Of a stretch of 64,000 nt of DNA, positions 35,359 to 44,213 are shown piece after piece. The notes below the pieces were generated by a model, which saw only the letters and a list, made by a program, of their open reading frames with translations, had not been told where the DNA came from and searched no databases. Source of the DNA: Dietzia natronolimnaea (GTDB lineage Bacteria; Actinomycetota; Actinomycetes; Mycobacteriales; Mycobacteriaceae). Location: the NCBI RefSeq assembly GCF_039525805.1, contig NZ_BAAAHZ010000008.1, one strand, 5' to 3'. Each line of letters begins with the position of its first letter. The stretch's first letter is position 1. The translations under genes and the position numbers were made by a program.

Positions 35359-36522
35359 GTGTCACGCGACTACTACGGGACCCTCGGGGTCGATCGGGGT
35401 GCCTCGGAGTCCGAGATCAAGCGCGCCTACCGCAAGCTCGCCCGCGAGTTGCACCCCGATGTCAACCCGTCGGACGAGGCGCGTGAGCGGTTCACGGAGA
35501 TCACGGCGATGTACGAGGTCCTCACCGACCCCGAGAAGCGCCGTGTCGTGGACATGGGCGGCGATCCCCTCGACTCGTCGCCGGGCGGCGGATACGGCGG
35601 CGGTTTCGGTGGCGGTGGCTTCGGCGCCGGCGGCGGTCTCGGCGACGTGTTCGAGGCGTTCTTCGGTGGCGGCGGGGGCGGTGGCGGACGCGGCCCCCGG
35701 AGCCGCGTGCAGCCGGGTTCGGACGCGCTGATCCGCGTGAACCTGACCCTGGCGGAGTGCGCGACCGGCGTCACCAAGGAGATCCAGGTCGACACGGCCG
35801 TGTTGTGTGAGACCTGCCATGGCAAGGGGTCGGCGAGCGACGCGCCGCCCGCGAAGTGCGGCATGTGTCAGGGGCAGGGGGAGATCCAGTCGGTCCAGCG
35901 CTCCCTGTTGGGCAACATCATGACCAGCCGCCCGTGCCCCACCTGTGCCGGCACCGGCGAGATCATCACCGATCCCTGTGGTGACTGCACCGGCCAGGGC
36001 CGCGTCCGCAAGCGCCGCACCGTCTCGGCCAAGATCCCGGCCGGCGTCGGCGGCGGGATGCGGATCCGGCTGTCCGGACAGGGTGAGGTCGGCCCCGGCG
36101 GTGGTCCCGCCGGAGACCTCTACATCGAGGTCAACGAGCGCACCCACCCGGTGTTCGTCCGGGACGGCGAGGACCTGCACTGCACGGTCCGCGTCCCGGT
36201 CGTGGACGCCATCCTCGGGGGCAGGGTGGACCTGGAGACGGTGGTGGGTGACGACCTCGAGATCGACATCCCGGCCGGCATCCAACCCGGCCACACGGTC
36301 ACCCTGTCCGGCCGCGGGATGCCGCGTGTCCGCGGCGGCGGTGCCGGCGACCTCACGGTGCACATGGAGGTGGTGATCCCCGAGAAGCTCGACCGCAAGC
36401 GGCGGGACCTGGTGGAGCAACTCCGCCGTCTCGGCGGCGACTCGGCAGAGATCGTCAACGAGGACACCGCCCGCCGGGGCGGGTTGTTCTCGCGTCTGCG
36501 CGACGCGGTCGCGGGTCACTGA
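35359..36522 (+). CDS. dnaJ: Chaperone DnaJ (second actinobacterial DnaJ)
   Basis: 387-residue Hsp40 co-chaperone. The J-domain has the HPD motif in ARELHPDVNP (about residue 33). A Gly/Phe-rich linker (about 75-115) follows, then all four CxxCxGxG zinc repeats: CETCHGKG, CGMCQGQG, CPTCAGTG and CGDCTGQG. The substrate-binding C-domain completes it. This is the full type I layout, and the hrcA-dnaJ pair is the DnaJ2 locus of actinobacteria. Start: GTG at 35359, preceded by GAAAGG 6 bases away. Confidence 0.95.
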   Translation: MSRDYYGTLGVDRGASESEIKRAYRKLARELHPDVNPSDEARERFTEITAMYEVLTDPEKRRVVDMGGDPLDSSPGGGYGGGFGGGGFGAGGGLGDVFEAFFGGGGGGGGRGPRSRVQPGSDALIRVNLTLAECATGVTKEIQVDTAVLCETCHGKGSASDAPPAKCGMCQGQGEIQSVQRSLLGNIMTSRPCPTCAGTGEIITDPCGDCTGQGRVRKRRTVSAKIPAGVGGGMRIRLSGQGEVGPGGGPAGDLYIEVNERTHPVFVRDGEDLHCTVRVPVVDAILGGRVDLETVVGDDLEIDIPAGIQPGHTVTLSGRGMPRVRGGGAGDLTVHMEVVIPEKLDRKRRDLVEQLRRLGGDSAEIVNEDTARRGGLFSRLRDAVAGH

Positions 36523-36526
36523 GCCG

Positions 36527-37324
36527 GTGACCCCGCCCCTGTTCCGGGTCGACGCGGTCCCCGCCGTCGGCGAGACGGCCGTCCTCGACGGCGCCGAGGG
36601 CCGGCACGCCGGCTCGGCCCTGCGGGTGCGGCCAGGCGAGCTCCTCCGGGTCGGGGACGGGTGCGGCCAGGTCGCGGACTGCTCGGTGTTGACGTCGGGG
36701 CCCGGCCGGGTCGAGGCCGAGGTCCTGGCCCGGACCGTGGTCGAGCGACCGACGCCCCTGGTGACCGTGGTCCAGGCGCTCCCCAAGTCCGATCGCTCCG
36801 AGCTCGCCGTGGAACTGGCCACCGAGGCCGGGGCGGACCGGATCGTGCCGTGGCAGGCGGACCGGTGTGTGAGCCGCTGGGCGGGCCCCAAGCTCGACAA
36901 GGGCCGGACCAAGTGGGCCAACGCGGCCCGTGCCGCCGCCAAGCAGTCCCGGCGCGAGTGGGAACCGGAGATCGGCGACCCGCTCGACTCCACCGGCCTC
37001 GTAGCATTCGTGGCCGAGGAGGTCCGAGCGGGTGCGACCGCGCTGGTGTTGCACGAGGACGGTGCCGCCGGTTTCGCGGACGCCGTGACCGCGGCGGGTC
37101 CCGTGGAACGCATCCTCCTCGTCGTCGGGCCCGAGGGCGGCGTCTCCGACGCCGAGATCGACTCACTCACCCACGTCGGGGCCCGCGCCGTCGTCCTGGG
37201 TCCCGAGGTGCTGCGCACCTCCAGCGCCGCCGCGGTGGCGCTCGGCGCCCTCGGAGTTCTCACGCGGAGATGGGCCCGCACTGGTACTACACTCGACCCG
37301 ACCGCACCACCACCCAGGAAGTGA
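36527..37324 (+). CDS. rsmE: 16S rRNA m3U1498 methyltransferase
   Basis: 265-residue SPOUT-class (knotted) methyltransferase that methylates U1498 of 16S rRNA. Family features: an N-terminal PUA-like part with EGRHAGSALRVRPGE, QALPKSDRSELAVELATEAG, and the trefoil-knot SAM site LVVGPEGGVSDAEI followed by LGPEVLRTSSAA. Start: GTG at 36527, 4 bases after the dnaJ stop. It is followed directly by phoH, in the conserved order. Confidence 0.93.
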   Translation: MTPPLFRVDAVPAVGETAVLDGAEGRHAGSALRVRPGELLRVGDGCGQVADCSVLTSGPGRVEAEVLARTVVERPTPLVTVVQALPKSDRSELAVELATEAGADRIVPWQADRCVSRWAGPKLDKGRTKWANAARAAAKQSRREWEPEIGDPLDSTGLVAFVAEEVRAGATALVLHEDGAAGFADAVTAAGPVERILLVVGPEGGVSDAEIDSLTHVGARAVVLGPEVLRTSSAAAVALGALGVLTRRWARTGTTLDPTAPPPRK

Positions 37325-37353
37325 TCCACGTAGGTACCCCAGAGAACGACGCA

Positions 37354-38415
37354 GTGAGTGACACGGTCGCCCGGACGCGGGGCGACGACCGCCGGGACCC
37401 CGGCGGCCCGCCCTCCCGCACGGCGGTCCAGCTCGACCCGGACCTGGCCATGGCGGTGCTCGGCGCCGCGGACGCCAACCTCCGGGCGCTCGAGGAGCTG
37501 CTCGACGCCGACCTGCACGTGCGGGGCGGCACCATGACCATCTCCGGCGACCCCGGCGCCGTCGACCAGGCCTCACGAGTGGTCTCGGACCTGCTCCGGC
37601 AGGCCGGACGTGGGGTGGAGATCACCCCGGCGTCGGTGCGACGCTCGGTCGAGATCCTCGCCGACTCCGGGCCGTTGACCCCCGAGGAGGTGCTGGGCAC
37701 GGACGTGCTGTCCCGGCGCGGCGGGATGATCCGGCCCAAGACGGTGGGGCAGAAGCGGTACGTCGACGCGATCGACGACCACACGGTGGTGTTCGGGCTC
37801 GGACCCGCCGGAACGGGAAAGACCTACCTCGCGATGGCCAAGGCGGTCGCCGCGCTGCGGGCCAAGGACGTCAGTCGCATCATCCTCACCCGCCCGGCGG
37901 TCGAGGCCGGGGAGCGGCTCGGCTACCTGCCCGGCACCCTGCACGAGAAGATCGACCCGTACCTGCGGCCGCTGTACGACTCGCTGCACGACATGATGGA
38001 CCCGGAGGCCATCCCCAAGCTCATGGCGGCCGGGGTGATCGAGGTCGCCCCGCTGGCCTACATGCGTGGGCGCACCCTCAACGACGCGTTCATCATCCTC
38101 GACGAGGCGCAGAACACCACGCCCGAACAGATGAAGATGTTCCTGACCCGCCTCGGCTTCGGCTCGAAGATCGTCGTGACCGGGGACATCACACAGATCG
38201 ACCTCCCGGGTGGGCAGCGATCCGGGCTCAAGGTGGTGCGCGACATCCTCAAGGGGGTCCCCGACATCCACTTCTCGGAGCTCACGTCCGCGGACGTCGT
38301 GCGGCACGCGCTGGTGGCCCGGATCGTCGACGCCTACGCGAAGCACGAGGAGCGCCTCGAGCGGGGCGAGGAACCCACCGCCGAACACAGGAACAGGGAG
38401 CACCGCCGCCGATGA
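37354..38415 (+). CDS. phoH: PhoH-family ATPase
   Basis: 353-residue PhoH-like cytoplasmic ATPase, possibly RNA-associated. An N-terminal KH-like region (about 30-90) precedes the PhoH domain. Walker A is GLGPAGTGKTYLA and Walker B is FIILDEAQNTT, with the VTGDITQIDLP motif after it. I chose GTG 37354 (AGAGAA about 8 bases upstream). GTG 37321, overlapping the rsmE stop, would add 11 residues. The gene sits in the phoH-ybeY-CBS-era order, which links it to ribosome maturation. Confidence 0.92.
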   Translation: MSDTVARTRGDDRRDPGGPPSRTAVQLDPDLAMAVLGAADANLRALEELLDADLHVRGGTMTISGDPGAVDQASRVVSDLLRQAGRGVEITPASVRRSVEILADSGPLTPEEVLGTDVLSRRGGMIRPKTVGQKRYVDAIDDHTVVFGLGPAGTGKTYLAMAKAVAALRAKDVSRIILTRPAVEAGERLGYLPGTLHEKIDPYLRPLYDSLHDMMDPEAIPKLMAAGVIEVAPLAYMRGRTLNDAFIILDEAQNTTPEQMKMFLTRLGFGSKIVVTGDITQIDLPGGQRSGLKVVRDILKGVPDIHFSELTSADVVRHALVARIVDAYAKHEERLERGEEPTAEHRNREHRRR

Positions 38416-38906
38416 GCATCGAGGTCGCCAACGAGTCGGGCGTGGAGGTCGACGAGGCCGAACTCATCGACGTGGCCGCGTTCGTGATCGCCCGGATGGA
38501 CGTCCACCCCGCCGCGGAACTGTCGATCACCCTCGTGGACAAGGACACCATGGCGGATCTCCACGTGACGTGGATGAACCTGCCGGGCCCCACGGACGTC
38601 ATGAGCTTCCCCATGGACGAGCTCTCCCCGGGGGGTCGCCCCGACCTGCCCGATCCCGGGCCGGCGATGCTCGGCGACATCGTGCTGTGCCCGGCGTTCG
38701 CCGCCGACCAGGCCGCCAGCTCCGGTCATCCGCTCGCGCACGAGCTCGCACTGCTGACCGTGCACGGGTGCCTGCACCTGCTCGGGTACGACCATGCCGA
38801 GCCGGCCGAGGAGCGCGAGATGTTCGGCCTGCAGAACGAGCTGCTGGGCGAGTGGTACGACCACCGGGACGCCCCGCAGGACGACGCCCCGCGCGCGGAC
38901 GCCTGA
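38412..38906 (+). CDS. ybeY: Endoribonuclease YbeY (rRNA maturation)
   Basis: 164-residue metal-dependent RNase that matures the 16S 3' end and takes part in ribosome quality control. The zinc motif HGCLHLLGYDH has the three conserved His, and MNLPGPTDVMSFPMDE is the other family block. The C-terminus has an acidic extension of about 15 residues. The ATG at 38412 overlaps the phoH stop (ATGA). Confidence 0.95.
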   Translation: MSIEVANESGVEVDEAELIDVAAFVIARMDVHPAAELSITLVDKDTMADLHVTWMNLPGPTDVMSFPMDELSPGGRPDLPDPGPAMLGDIVLCPAFAADQAASSGHPLAHELALLTVHGCLHLLGYDHAEPAEEREMFGLQNELLGEWYDHRDAPQDDAPRADA

Positions 38907-38909
38907 CCC

Positions 38910-40232
38910 GTGGACCAGACCATTCTCACCACCGGCGCCGCCGTTCTGCTCATCCTGGTCGCCGGCGTCTTCGCCGCCCTCGACGCCGCGCTGAGCACGG
39001 TCTCGGTGGCCCGGGTCGAGGAGATGGCCAAGGAGCCCCGCTACGGGGCGGCGAGGCTGTCGTTGATGCTGCTCAACCGTCCGCGCTACATCAACGTCAC
39101 GGTGCTACTGCACCTGTTGAGCCTGATCGCGGGGGTCGTGCTCCTGACCGTGGTGTTCGCCGAGGTCATCGAGTCCACGGTCTGGGCGCTGGTCGGGGTG
39201 ATCGCGGTGACGACGATCGCCGCGTACGTCGTGGCCGGCGTCGGTCCCCGCACGCTGGGGCGCCAACACGCCTACTCGTTGGCACTGGGCGCCTCGACCC
39301 CGATGAGGGTGCTCGGGATGGTGCTGGGTCCCGTCGCCAGCCTCCTGGTGGGGGTCGGCAACGCCGTCACCCCGGGCCGGGGCTTCCGCAACGGCCCGTT
39401 CGCCTCGGAGATCGAACTGCTCGAGATCGTGGACATGGCCCGCGAGCGCGGGGTGGTGGCCGACGACGAGTCGCGCATGATCCAGTCGGTGTTCGAGCTC
39501 GGGGACACCACCGCCCGCGAGGTCATGACCCCGCGGACCGAGATGGTGTGGATCGAATCGGACAAGACCGTCGGCCAGGCGGCCCGGTTGACCGTCAAGT
39601 CCGGGTACTCCCGGATCCCCGTGGTGGACGGTGACAACTCCGACGACGTGGTGGGGGTGATCTACCTCCGCGACATCGTGGCCCGTCTCGACGACCCCGA
39701 CGGCCGCGCGGCCCCGGTCGCCGACGTGATGCGACCCGCGGTGTTCGTGCCGGACGCCAAGCGGATCGACGACCTGCTGTCGGAGATGCAGAGGGACCAC
39801 AACCATCTGGCGATCCTGGTCGACGAGTACGGCGGAACCGCCGGGCTGGTGTCCATCGAGGACATCCTCGAGGAGATCGTCGGCGAGATCGTCGACGAGT
39901 ACGACACCACCGAGGTGCCCCCCGTCGAGGAGCTGGAGGACGGGAGGTACCGGCTGTCGTCGAGGCTCGGTCTGGACGAGGTCGCAGAGTTGTTCGACGT
40001 GGAGTTCCCGGACGAGGTGACCGAGGAGGTCGAGACCATCGGGGGACTGATGGCGCTCGAACTCGGTCGCGTCCCGCTGCCCGGGGCGCACGTGGTCACC
40101 GAGGGGCTGGACCTGCGCGCCGAGGGCGGGCACGACCGTCGCGGACGGGTCAGGGTGGTCACCGTGGTGGCCGAACGGATCGACCTTGCCGCCGACGGCA
40201 CACACGAGAACGACGACGAGGAGAACCGATGA
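38910..40232 (+). CDS. Hemolysin-family/CNNM transporter (DUF21 plus CBS pair plus CorC domain)
   Basis: 440-residue membrane protein. The DUF21 region (about 1-170) has several helices. A CBS pair starts at MTPRTEMVWIES and includes IPVVDGDNSDDVVGVIYLRD and LVDEYGGTAGLVSIEDIL. A C-terminal CorC/HlyC domain follows (YRLSSRLGLDEVAELF). The family is implicated in Mg2+ or Co2+ efflux. Start: GTG at 38910, 3 bases after ybeY. It lies between ybeY and era as in most actinobacteria. Confidence 0.92.
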   Translation: MDQTILTTGAAVLLILVAGVFAALDAALSTVSVARVEEMAKEPRYGAARLSLMLLNRPRYINVTVLLHLLSLIAGVVLLTVVFAEVIESTVWALVGVIAVTTIAAYVVAGVGPRTLGRQHAYSLALGASTPMRVLGMVLGPVASLLVGVGNAVTPGRGFRNGPFASEIELLEIVDMARERGVVADDESRMIQSVFELGDTTAREVMTPRTEMVWIESDKTVGQAARLTVKSGYSRIPVVDGDNSDDVVGVIYLRDIVARLDDPDGRAAPVADVMRPAVFVPDAKRIDDLLSEMQRDHNHLAILVDEYGGTAGLVSIEDILEEIVGEIVDEYDTTEVPPVEELEDGRYRLSSRLGLDEVAELFDVEFPDEVTEEVETIGGLMALELGRVPLPGAHVVTEGLDLRAEGGHDRRGRVRVVTVVAERIDLAADGTHENDDEENR

Positions 40233-41137
40233 CCACGCCCGAGGGCTTCCGGAGCGGGTTCGTCAGCTTCGTGGGCCGGCCGAACACCGGCAAATCCACC
40301 CTCACCAACGCGCTGGTGGGCGAGAAGATCGCCATCACGTCATCGCGGCCCCAGACCACACGGCACGCGATCCGCGGGTTGGTCCACCGACCCGACGCCC
40401 AGATCATCCTGGTCGACACCCCGGGGTTGCACCGGCCACGCACCCTGCTGGGTGAGCGGTTGAACGCCCTCGTGGAGGACACCTACTCGGACGTCGACCT
40501 GATCGGGTTGTGCATCCCTGCGGGAGAGCGGATCGGCCCCGGCGACCGCTGGATCCTCGAGCAGGTGCGCAAGCTCTGTCCCACGACCCCGATCCTCGGC
40601 CTGGTCACCAAGATCGACACCGTGTCCAAGCAGAAGGTCATGGAGCAGTTGGTCGCGGTCTCCAGGCTCCTCGGGCCGGACTCCGAGGTCGTCCCGGTGT
40701 CCGCCGCGTCCGGTGAGCAGGTCGACGTGGTGGCGGACGTCATCGCCTCTCTGCTCCCCGAGGGGCCGAGGTTCTACCCCGACGACGTGATCACCGAGGA
40801 GTCGGACGAGACCCGGATGTCCGAACTCATCCGAGAGGCCGCCCTCGAGGGCGTGCGGGACGAACTGCCCCACTCGATCGCCGTGTCGATCGAGGAGGTG
40901 CTGCCCCACGAGGGGCGTGACGACATGGTGGACGTCCACGCCACCGTCTACGTGGAGCGGCAGAGCCAGAAGGCGATCGTCCTGGGCAAGGGCGGCTCGC
41001 GCATGCGCGAGGTGGGCACCCAGGCCCGGGCGGGGATCGAGCAGCTCCTGGGGACCAAGGTCTACCTGGACCTGCACGTCAAGGTGCTGAAGGAGTGGCA
41101 GCGCGACCCCAAGATGCTCGGGCGGCTGGGTTTCTAG
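40229..41137 (+). CDS. era: GTPase Era
   Basis: 302-residue Ras-like GTPase with a KH domain, acting in 16S rRNA processing and 30S assembly. G1 is GRPNTGKST, G3 DTPGLH and G4 TKID. The KH part has VYVERQSQKAIVLGKGGSRM. The ATG at 40229 overlaps the previous stop (ATGA). It ends the co-directional run that began with hrcA; the next gene is convergent. Confidence 0.95.
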   Translation: MTTPEGFRSGFVSFVGRPNTGKSTLTNALVGEKIAITSSRPQTTRHAIRGLVHRPDAQIILVDTPGLHRPRTLLGERLNALVEDTYSDVDLIGLCIPAGERIGPGDRWILEQVRKLCPTTPILGLVTKIDTVSKQKVMEQLVAVSRLLGPDSEVVPVSAASGEQVDVVADVIASLLPEGPRFYPDDVITEESDETRMSELIREAALEGVRDELPHSIAVSIEEVLPHEGRDDMVDVHATVYVERQSQKAIVLGKGGSRMREVGTQARAGIEQLLGTKVYLDLHVKVLKEWQRDPKMLGRLGF

Positions 41138-41158
41138 ACCGCGGTCGTGCGAGTCCTT

Positions 41159-42073
41159 CTAACGCACGGCCGAACGAACGACCCCCACGATCGTCTCCCG
41201 TGCGGCCCGTCCCTCAGGGGTGGGCTGGAGCGGGTGCACGTGGAGTAGCCCCTGCTCCTCGATGTACGTGACGTCCACGCCGGCGGCGCGGGCCCGCTCC
41301 ACCCCGAGTCGCACGTCGGGCAGGACGATGTCGCGGGTGGCGGCGAAGATCGTCAGCGGCCCCAGACCGGTGAAGTCCCCGCACAGCGGGCTCACCCGCG
41401 GGTCGTCCACCGGCAGCTCGGCACGCCAGGCGTCGATGAACACCCTCAGGCCTCGTCGGGCGAGCCACGGGTCACTGGGTTGGACCCGGTCGATGTCCGG
41501 GTTGTCCATCGCCAGGTCGAGCGCGGGGGAGATCAGGATCGTCGCCGGAAGACGGGACACACCCCGGTCCCTCAACTCCATCGCCGCGGACAGCGCGATC
41601 TGGCCCCCGGCGCTGTCACCGGCGAAACACACCGGGCCGTGCTCGGCGACCTCGTCCCGCACCAGGTCGGCCACCCCGGCCACCACGCCCGCCGCCGTGC
41701 CCCGGTTCGTCGCCGACACCGGGCCCGCCAACGGGTAGACCGGCACCAGGACGCGGGTGCGGGCCTCGGCGGCCACCTGGGCGCACAGTCGCCAGTGGGG
41801 CGCGCTGATCTCCTTGGCCCAGCCACCACCGTGGACGTAGACGACCGTGCCGCGGGCGGGTGCCCCGGCGGGTTCCAGCACGTAGACCGGCCAGCCGTGT
41901 CGATCGGCCCGGCTCAGCCGGACGTCGTCGCGCAACCGCGGCGGGGCGTACGACGCCGGACGCACCGCGGCCTCGTCGAGGAAGGCACGCGCGCGGTCCG
42001 GGTCGGCGAACACGCGCTGGCGCCGGGTGGCCCGGATCACGAGGGGAATCAGGCGGGACGCGAGACTGGGCAC
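41159..42073 (-). CDS. Alpha/beta hydrolase, hormone-sensitive-lipase-like esterase
   Basis: 304-residue esterase/lipase. The oxyanion-hole motif is VYVHGGGW, the nucleophile elbow GDSAGG, and the probable catalytic Asp and His are in RDIVLPDVR and LLHVHPL. I chose GTG 42073: on the coding strand TATAGT stands exactly 6 bases before it, a textbook leaderless arrangement. The GTG at 42202 would add 43 residues that overlap the recO promoter region and look unlike a protein. The acyl substrate is unknown. Confidence 0.85.
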   Translation of the reverse strand: MPSLASRLIPLVIRATRRQRVFADPDRARAFLDEAAVRPASYAPPRLRDDVRLSRADRHGWPVYVLEPAGAPARGTVVYVHGGGWAKEISAPHWRLCAQVAAEARTRVLVPVYPLAGPVSATNRGTAAGVVAGVADLVRDEVAEHGPVCFAGDSAGGQIALSAAMELRDRGVSRLPATILISPALDLAMDNPDIDRVQPSDPWLARRGLRVFIDAWRAELPVDDPRVSPLCGDFTGLGPLTIFAATRDIVLPDVRLGVERARAAGVDVTYIEEQGLLHVHPLQPTPEGRAARETIVGVVRSAVR

Positions 42074-42078
42074 AGCGA

Positions 42079-42085
42079 GACTATA
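42079..42085 (-). promoter_or_regulatory. Leaderless -10 of the esterase gene
   Basis: TATAGT on the minus strand, 6 bases before the GTG start at 42073. It is the closest match to the consensus TATAAT among the leaderless candidates. Confidence 0.6.
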
Positions 42086-42219
42086 ACCGCCCTCGGTGAG
42101 CCGGGTTCCCGTCCGGCGGAGGGCGGTGTCCGGCTCGGTCGCGCGCCCAGCGCGATACCCGTCGCAGCGGTCGGGAGTGGGACAATGACCATCTGTGCCC
42201 ACACCGAGAGGAGGTCCGC

Positions 42220-43119
42220 ATGCACCCGTTCACCGACACCGGGCTGGTCGTGCGTACCTATGACCTCGGTGAGGCGGACCGGATCGTCACCCTGCTCACC
42301 CGGCACCACGGGTTGGTCAGGGCCGTCGCCCGTGCGGTGCGCCGCACCCGCTCGCGGATGGGCGCCAGCCTGGAGCCGTTCGCCGTGGTCGAGGTCCAGA
42401 TCGCCCCGGGTCGTGGTCGGAGCGGTCTGGGCACCGTGCGGCAGGCGTCGAGCCGCGAGTCGCTGGCCCGCCCCCTCGTGGCGGACTACCCGGCCTACAC
42501 CTCCGGCTGCGTGGTCCTGGAGACCGCGGAACGGTTGGCGGGGGAGGACGGCGCCCCCACTCCGAGGCTGCTCGGCCTCGCCGTCGGCGCCCTCCGCTCC
42601 CTGGCCGAACACCGTCGCCCGCCCGGGCTGGTCGCCGACGCGTTCCTCCTGCGCGCCATGGCGGCGTCCGGTTGGGAGCCGGTCCTGGACTGCTGTGTGA
42701 GCTGCGGCGTGGTGGGCCCGCACCGGGCGTTCCACGTGGCCTCCGGCGGTACGGTGTGCGTGCACTGCCGGCCGCAGGGCTGTGCGATGCTCACACCCGG
42801 TGTGACCGAGCACCTGTCGGCGCTGCTGGCCGGGGAGTGGGAGGCCGTGGTCGGCTCGTCGCCTGCCGTCGTCCGGCAGGCCTCCGGCATCGCCGCCGCG
42901 CACCTGCAGTGGCACCTCGAGCGTGACCTGCGCAGCCTGCCCCTCGTCGACCGCGGGGTGGTCGACCTGGTTCAGGCCGCCGGGCCCCTGCCCGTCGCCC
43001 GGCCATCTCACGCCGAACCCCTGCCCGCCGATCCACTGCCCGTCGAACCCCTGCCCGCCGAACCCCTGCCCGCCGAACCCGTTGAGGAGTCCCGTGCCCG
43101 GACTACCCAGATTCCGTAA
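42220..43119 (+). CDS. recO: DNA repair protein RecO
   Basis: 299-residue recombination mediator that helps load RecA with RecR. The N-terminal OB fold starts TGLVVRTYDLGEADRIVTLL. Four cysteines of the zinc motif appear as CVSCG and CVHCRPQGC. The C-terminal 25 residues are proline-rich PLPxEP repeats, unusual for the family. ATG 42220 has a very strong ribosome site (GAGAGGAGGT, 5 bases away). The end overlaps the start of uppS by 26 bases. Confidence 0.93.
   Translation: MHPFTDTGLVVRTYDLGEADRIVTLLTRHHGLVRAVARAVRRTRSRMGASLEPFAVVEVQIAPGRGRSGLGTVRQASSRESLARPLVADYPAYTSGCVVLETAERLAGEDGAPTPRLLGLAVGALRSLAEHRRPPGLVADAFLLRAMAASGWEPVLDCCVSCGVVGPHRAFHVASGGTVCVHCRPQGCAMLTPGVTEHLSALLAGEWEAVVGSSPAVVRQASGIAAAHLQWHLERDLRSLPLVDRGVVDLVQAAGPLPVARPSHAEPLPADPLPVEPLPAEPLPAEPVEESRARTTQIP
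43015..43080. repeat. 15-18-bp tandem repeat at the end of recO
   Basis: About four units of GAACCCCTGCCCGCC and variants. They encode Pro-Leu-Pro-Ala-Glu-Pro repeats just before the uppS ribosome site. Confidence 0.8.
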
Positions 43120-43918
43120 GCGCACCGCGTCGAGGGACGGCGCCGCGCCGGTGCCCGTACGGCCGCCCACCCCGCACCCGTCGGGGGAGCGCCCGCCCGC
43201 GATCCCGTCGGAGTTCGTGCCGCGCCACGTCGCGCTGGTGATGGACGGCAACGGACGCTGGGCCCAGGAGCGGGGCCTGCCCCGGACCGAGGGACACAAG
43301 CAGGGCGAGGCGGTACTCATGGACGTGGTCCAGGGGTGTATCGAGATCGGTGTCCCGTATCTGTCCGCGTACGCGTTCTCCACGGAGAACTGGAAGCGCA
43401 GTCCCGAGGAGGTGCGCTTCCTCATGGGCTTCAACCGGGACGTGCTGCGTCGCCGCCGCGACGAGATGCACGAGTTGGGGGTGCGGGTCCGCTGGGCCGG
43501 CAGGCGCCCCAAGCTGTGGAAGTCGGTGATCTCCGAGCTCGAGGAGGCCGAGGAACTCACCCGGGACAACACGGTCATGACGTTGGCGATGTGCGTCAAC
43601 TACGGCGGTCGTGCGGAGATCGTCGACGCCGCTCGCGACTTCGCGCGACGGGTCGCCGCCGGCGAGGTCTCGGCCGACGACCTGACAGAGGAGAACTTCG
43701 CCCGCTACCTCGACGAGCCGGACATGCCGGACGTCGACCTCTTCCTCCGGCCGTCCGGTGAGCTCCGCACCTCCAACTTCCTGCTGTGGCAGAGCGCCTA
43801 CGCCGAGTTCGTCTTCCAGCACACGCTCTTCCCCGACTTCGACCGCCGCGACCTGTGGGCGGCGTGCCTGGAGTACGCCGAGCGGGACCGGCGATTCGGG
43901 GGAGTGGCGGGAGCCTGA
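43094..43918 (+). CDS. uppS: Polyprenyl (decaprenyl) diphosphate synthase, cis-type
   Basis: 274-residue cis-prenyltransferase that makes the C50 or C55 lipid carrier for peptidoglycan and arabinogalactan. Signatures: VALVMDGNGRWAQERGLPR (catalytic Asp), SAYAFSTENWKRSPEEV and DLFLRPSGELRTSNFLLWQ. Start: GTG at 43094 inside the end of recO, with GAGGAG 4 bases upstream; the longer frame from 42923 is in recO sequence. The first 35 residues are a basic, proline-rich extension. This position after recO is conserved in mycobacteria (decaprenyl synthase). Confidence 0.94.
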   Translation: MPGLPRFRKRTASRDGAAPVPVRPPTPHPSGERPPAIPSEFVPRHVALVMDGNGRWAQERGLPRTEGHKQGEAVLMDVVQGCIEIGVPYLSAYAFSTENWKRSPEEVRFLMGFNRDVLRRRRDEMHELGVRVRWAGRRPKLWKSVISELEEAEELTRDNTVMTLAMCVNYGGRAEIVDAARDFARRVAAGEVSADDLTEENFARYLDEPDMPDVDLFLRPSGELRTSNFLLWQSAYAEFVFQHTLFPDFDRRDLWAACLEYAERDRRFGGVAGA

Positions 43919-44213
43919 CCCGCAGCCCGGCCGGGCGTACGCGCGTGCCCACCCCGTGCCCGCGCCGTGCCGTCGTCGAGTGGTCGCGCCTACCACCGCC
44001 GCGCCGACGTCGAGCGGTCGCAAATGGGCGTCTCCAGCCGCGCGATGCTGGGAAAACGCGATCGAGATCGACCGATAGATGCACGGGCGACACTCCGGGA
44101 GCGACACCGCAGTCCGGGGCGACACTGCGGGGGCCGGGGCAACACCGCGGGGCCGTGAAGGGGGCGGCGCGGTGACGAGACGAGCGGCGGCGGGTCCGCC
44201 GGCATACCCCGAG
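43919..44213. repeat. 295-bp spacer with degenerate CGACAC repeats
   Basis: No convincing gene lies between uppS and zur. The segment 44081-44158 carries four loose copies of a 16-20-bp unit with core GCGACACYGCGG or GCAACACCGCGG. A run of A-rich bases (GGGAAAACG at 44050) precedes it. The function is unknown; it may be a structured terminator or spacer between the convergent genes. Confidence 0.5.

Noticed and set aside
34200..35400. CIRCE operator near hrcA/dnaJ
   Set aside because: I searched by eye for TTAGCACTC and its partner; none present.
43967..44175. Small plus-strand frames between uppS and zur
   Set aside because: Arg-rich products, no ribosome site, overlapping the repeat segment.
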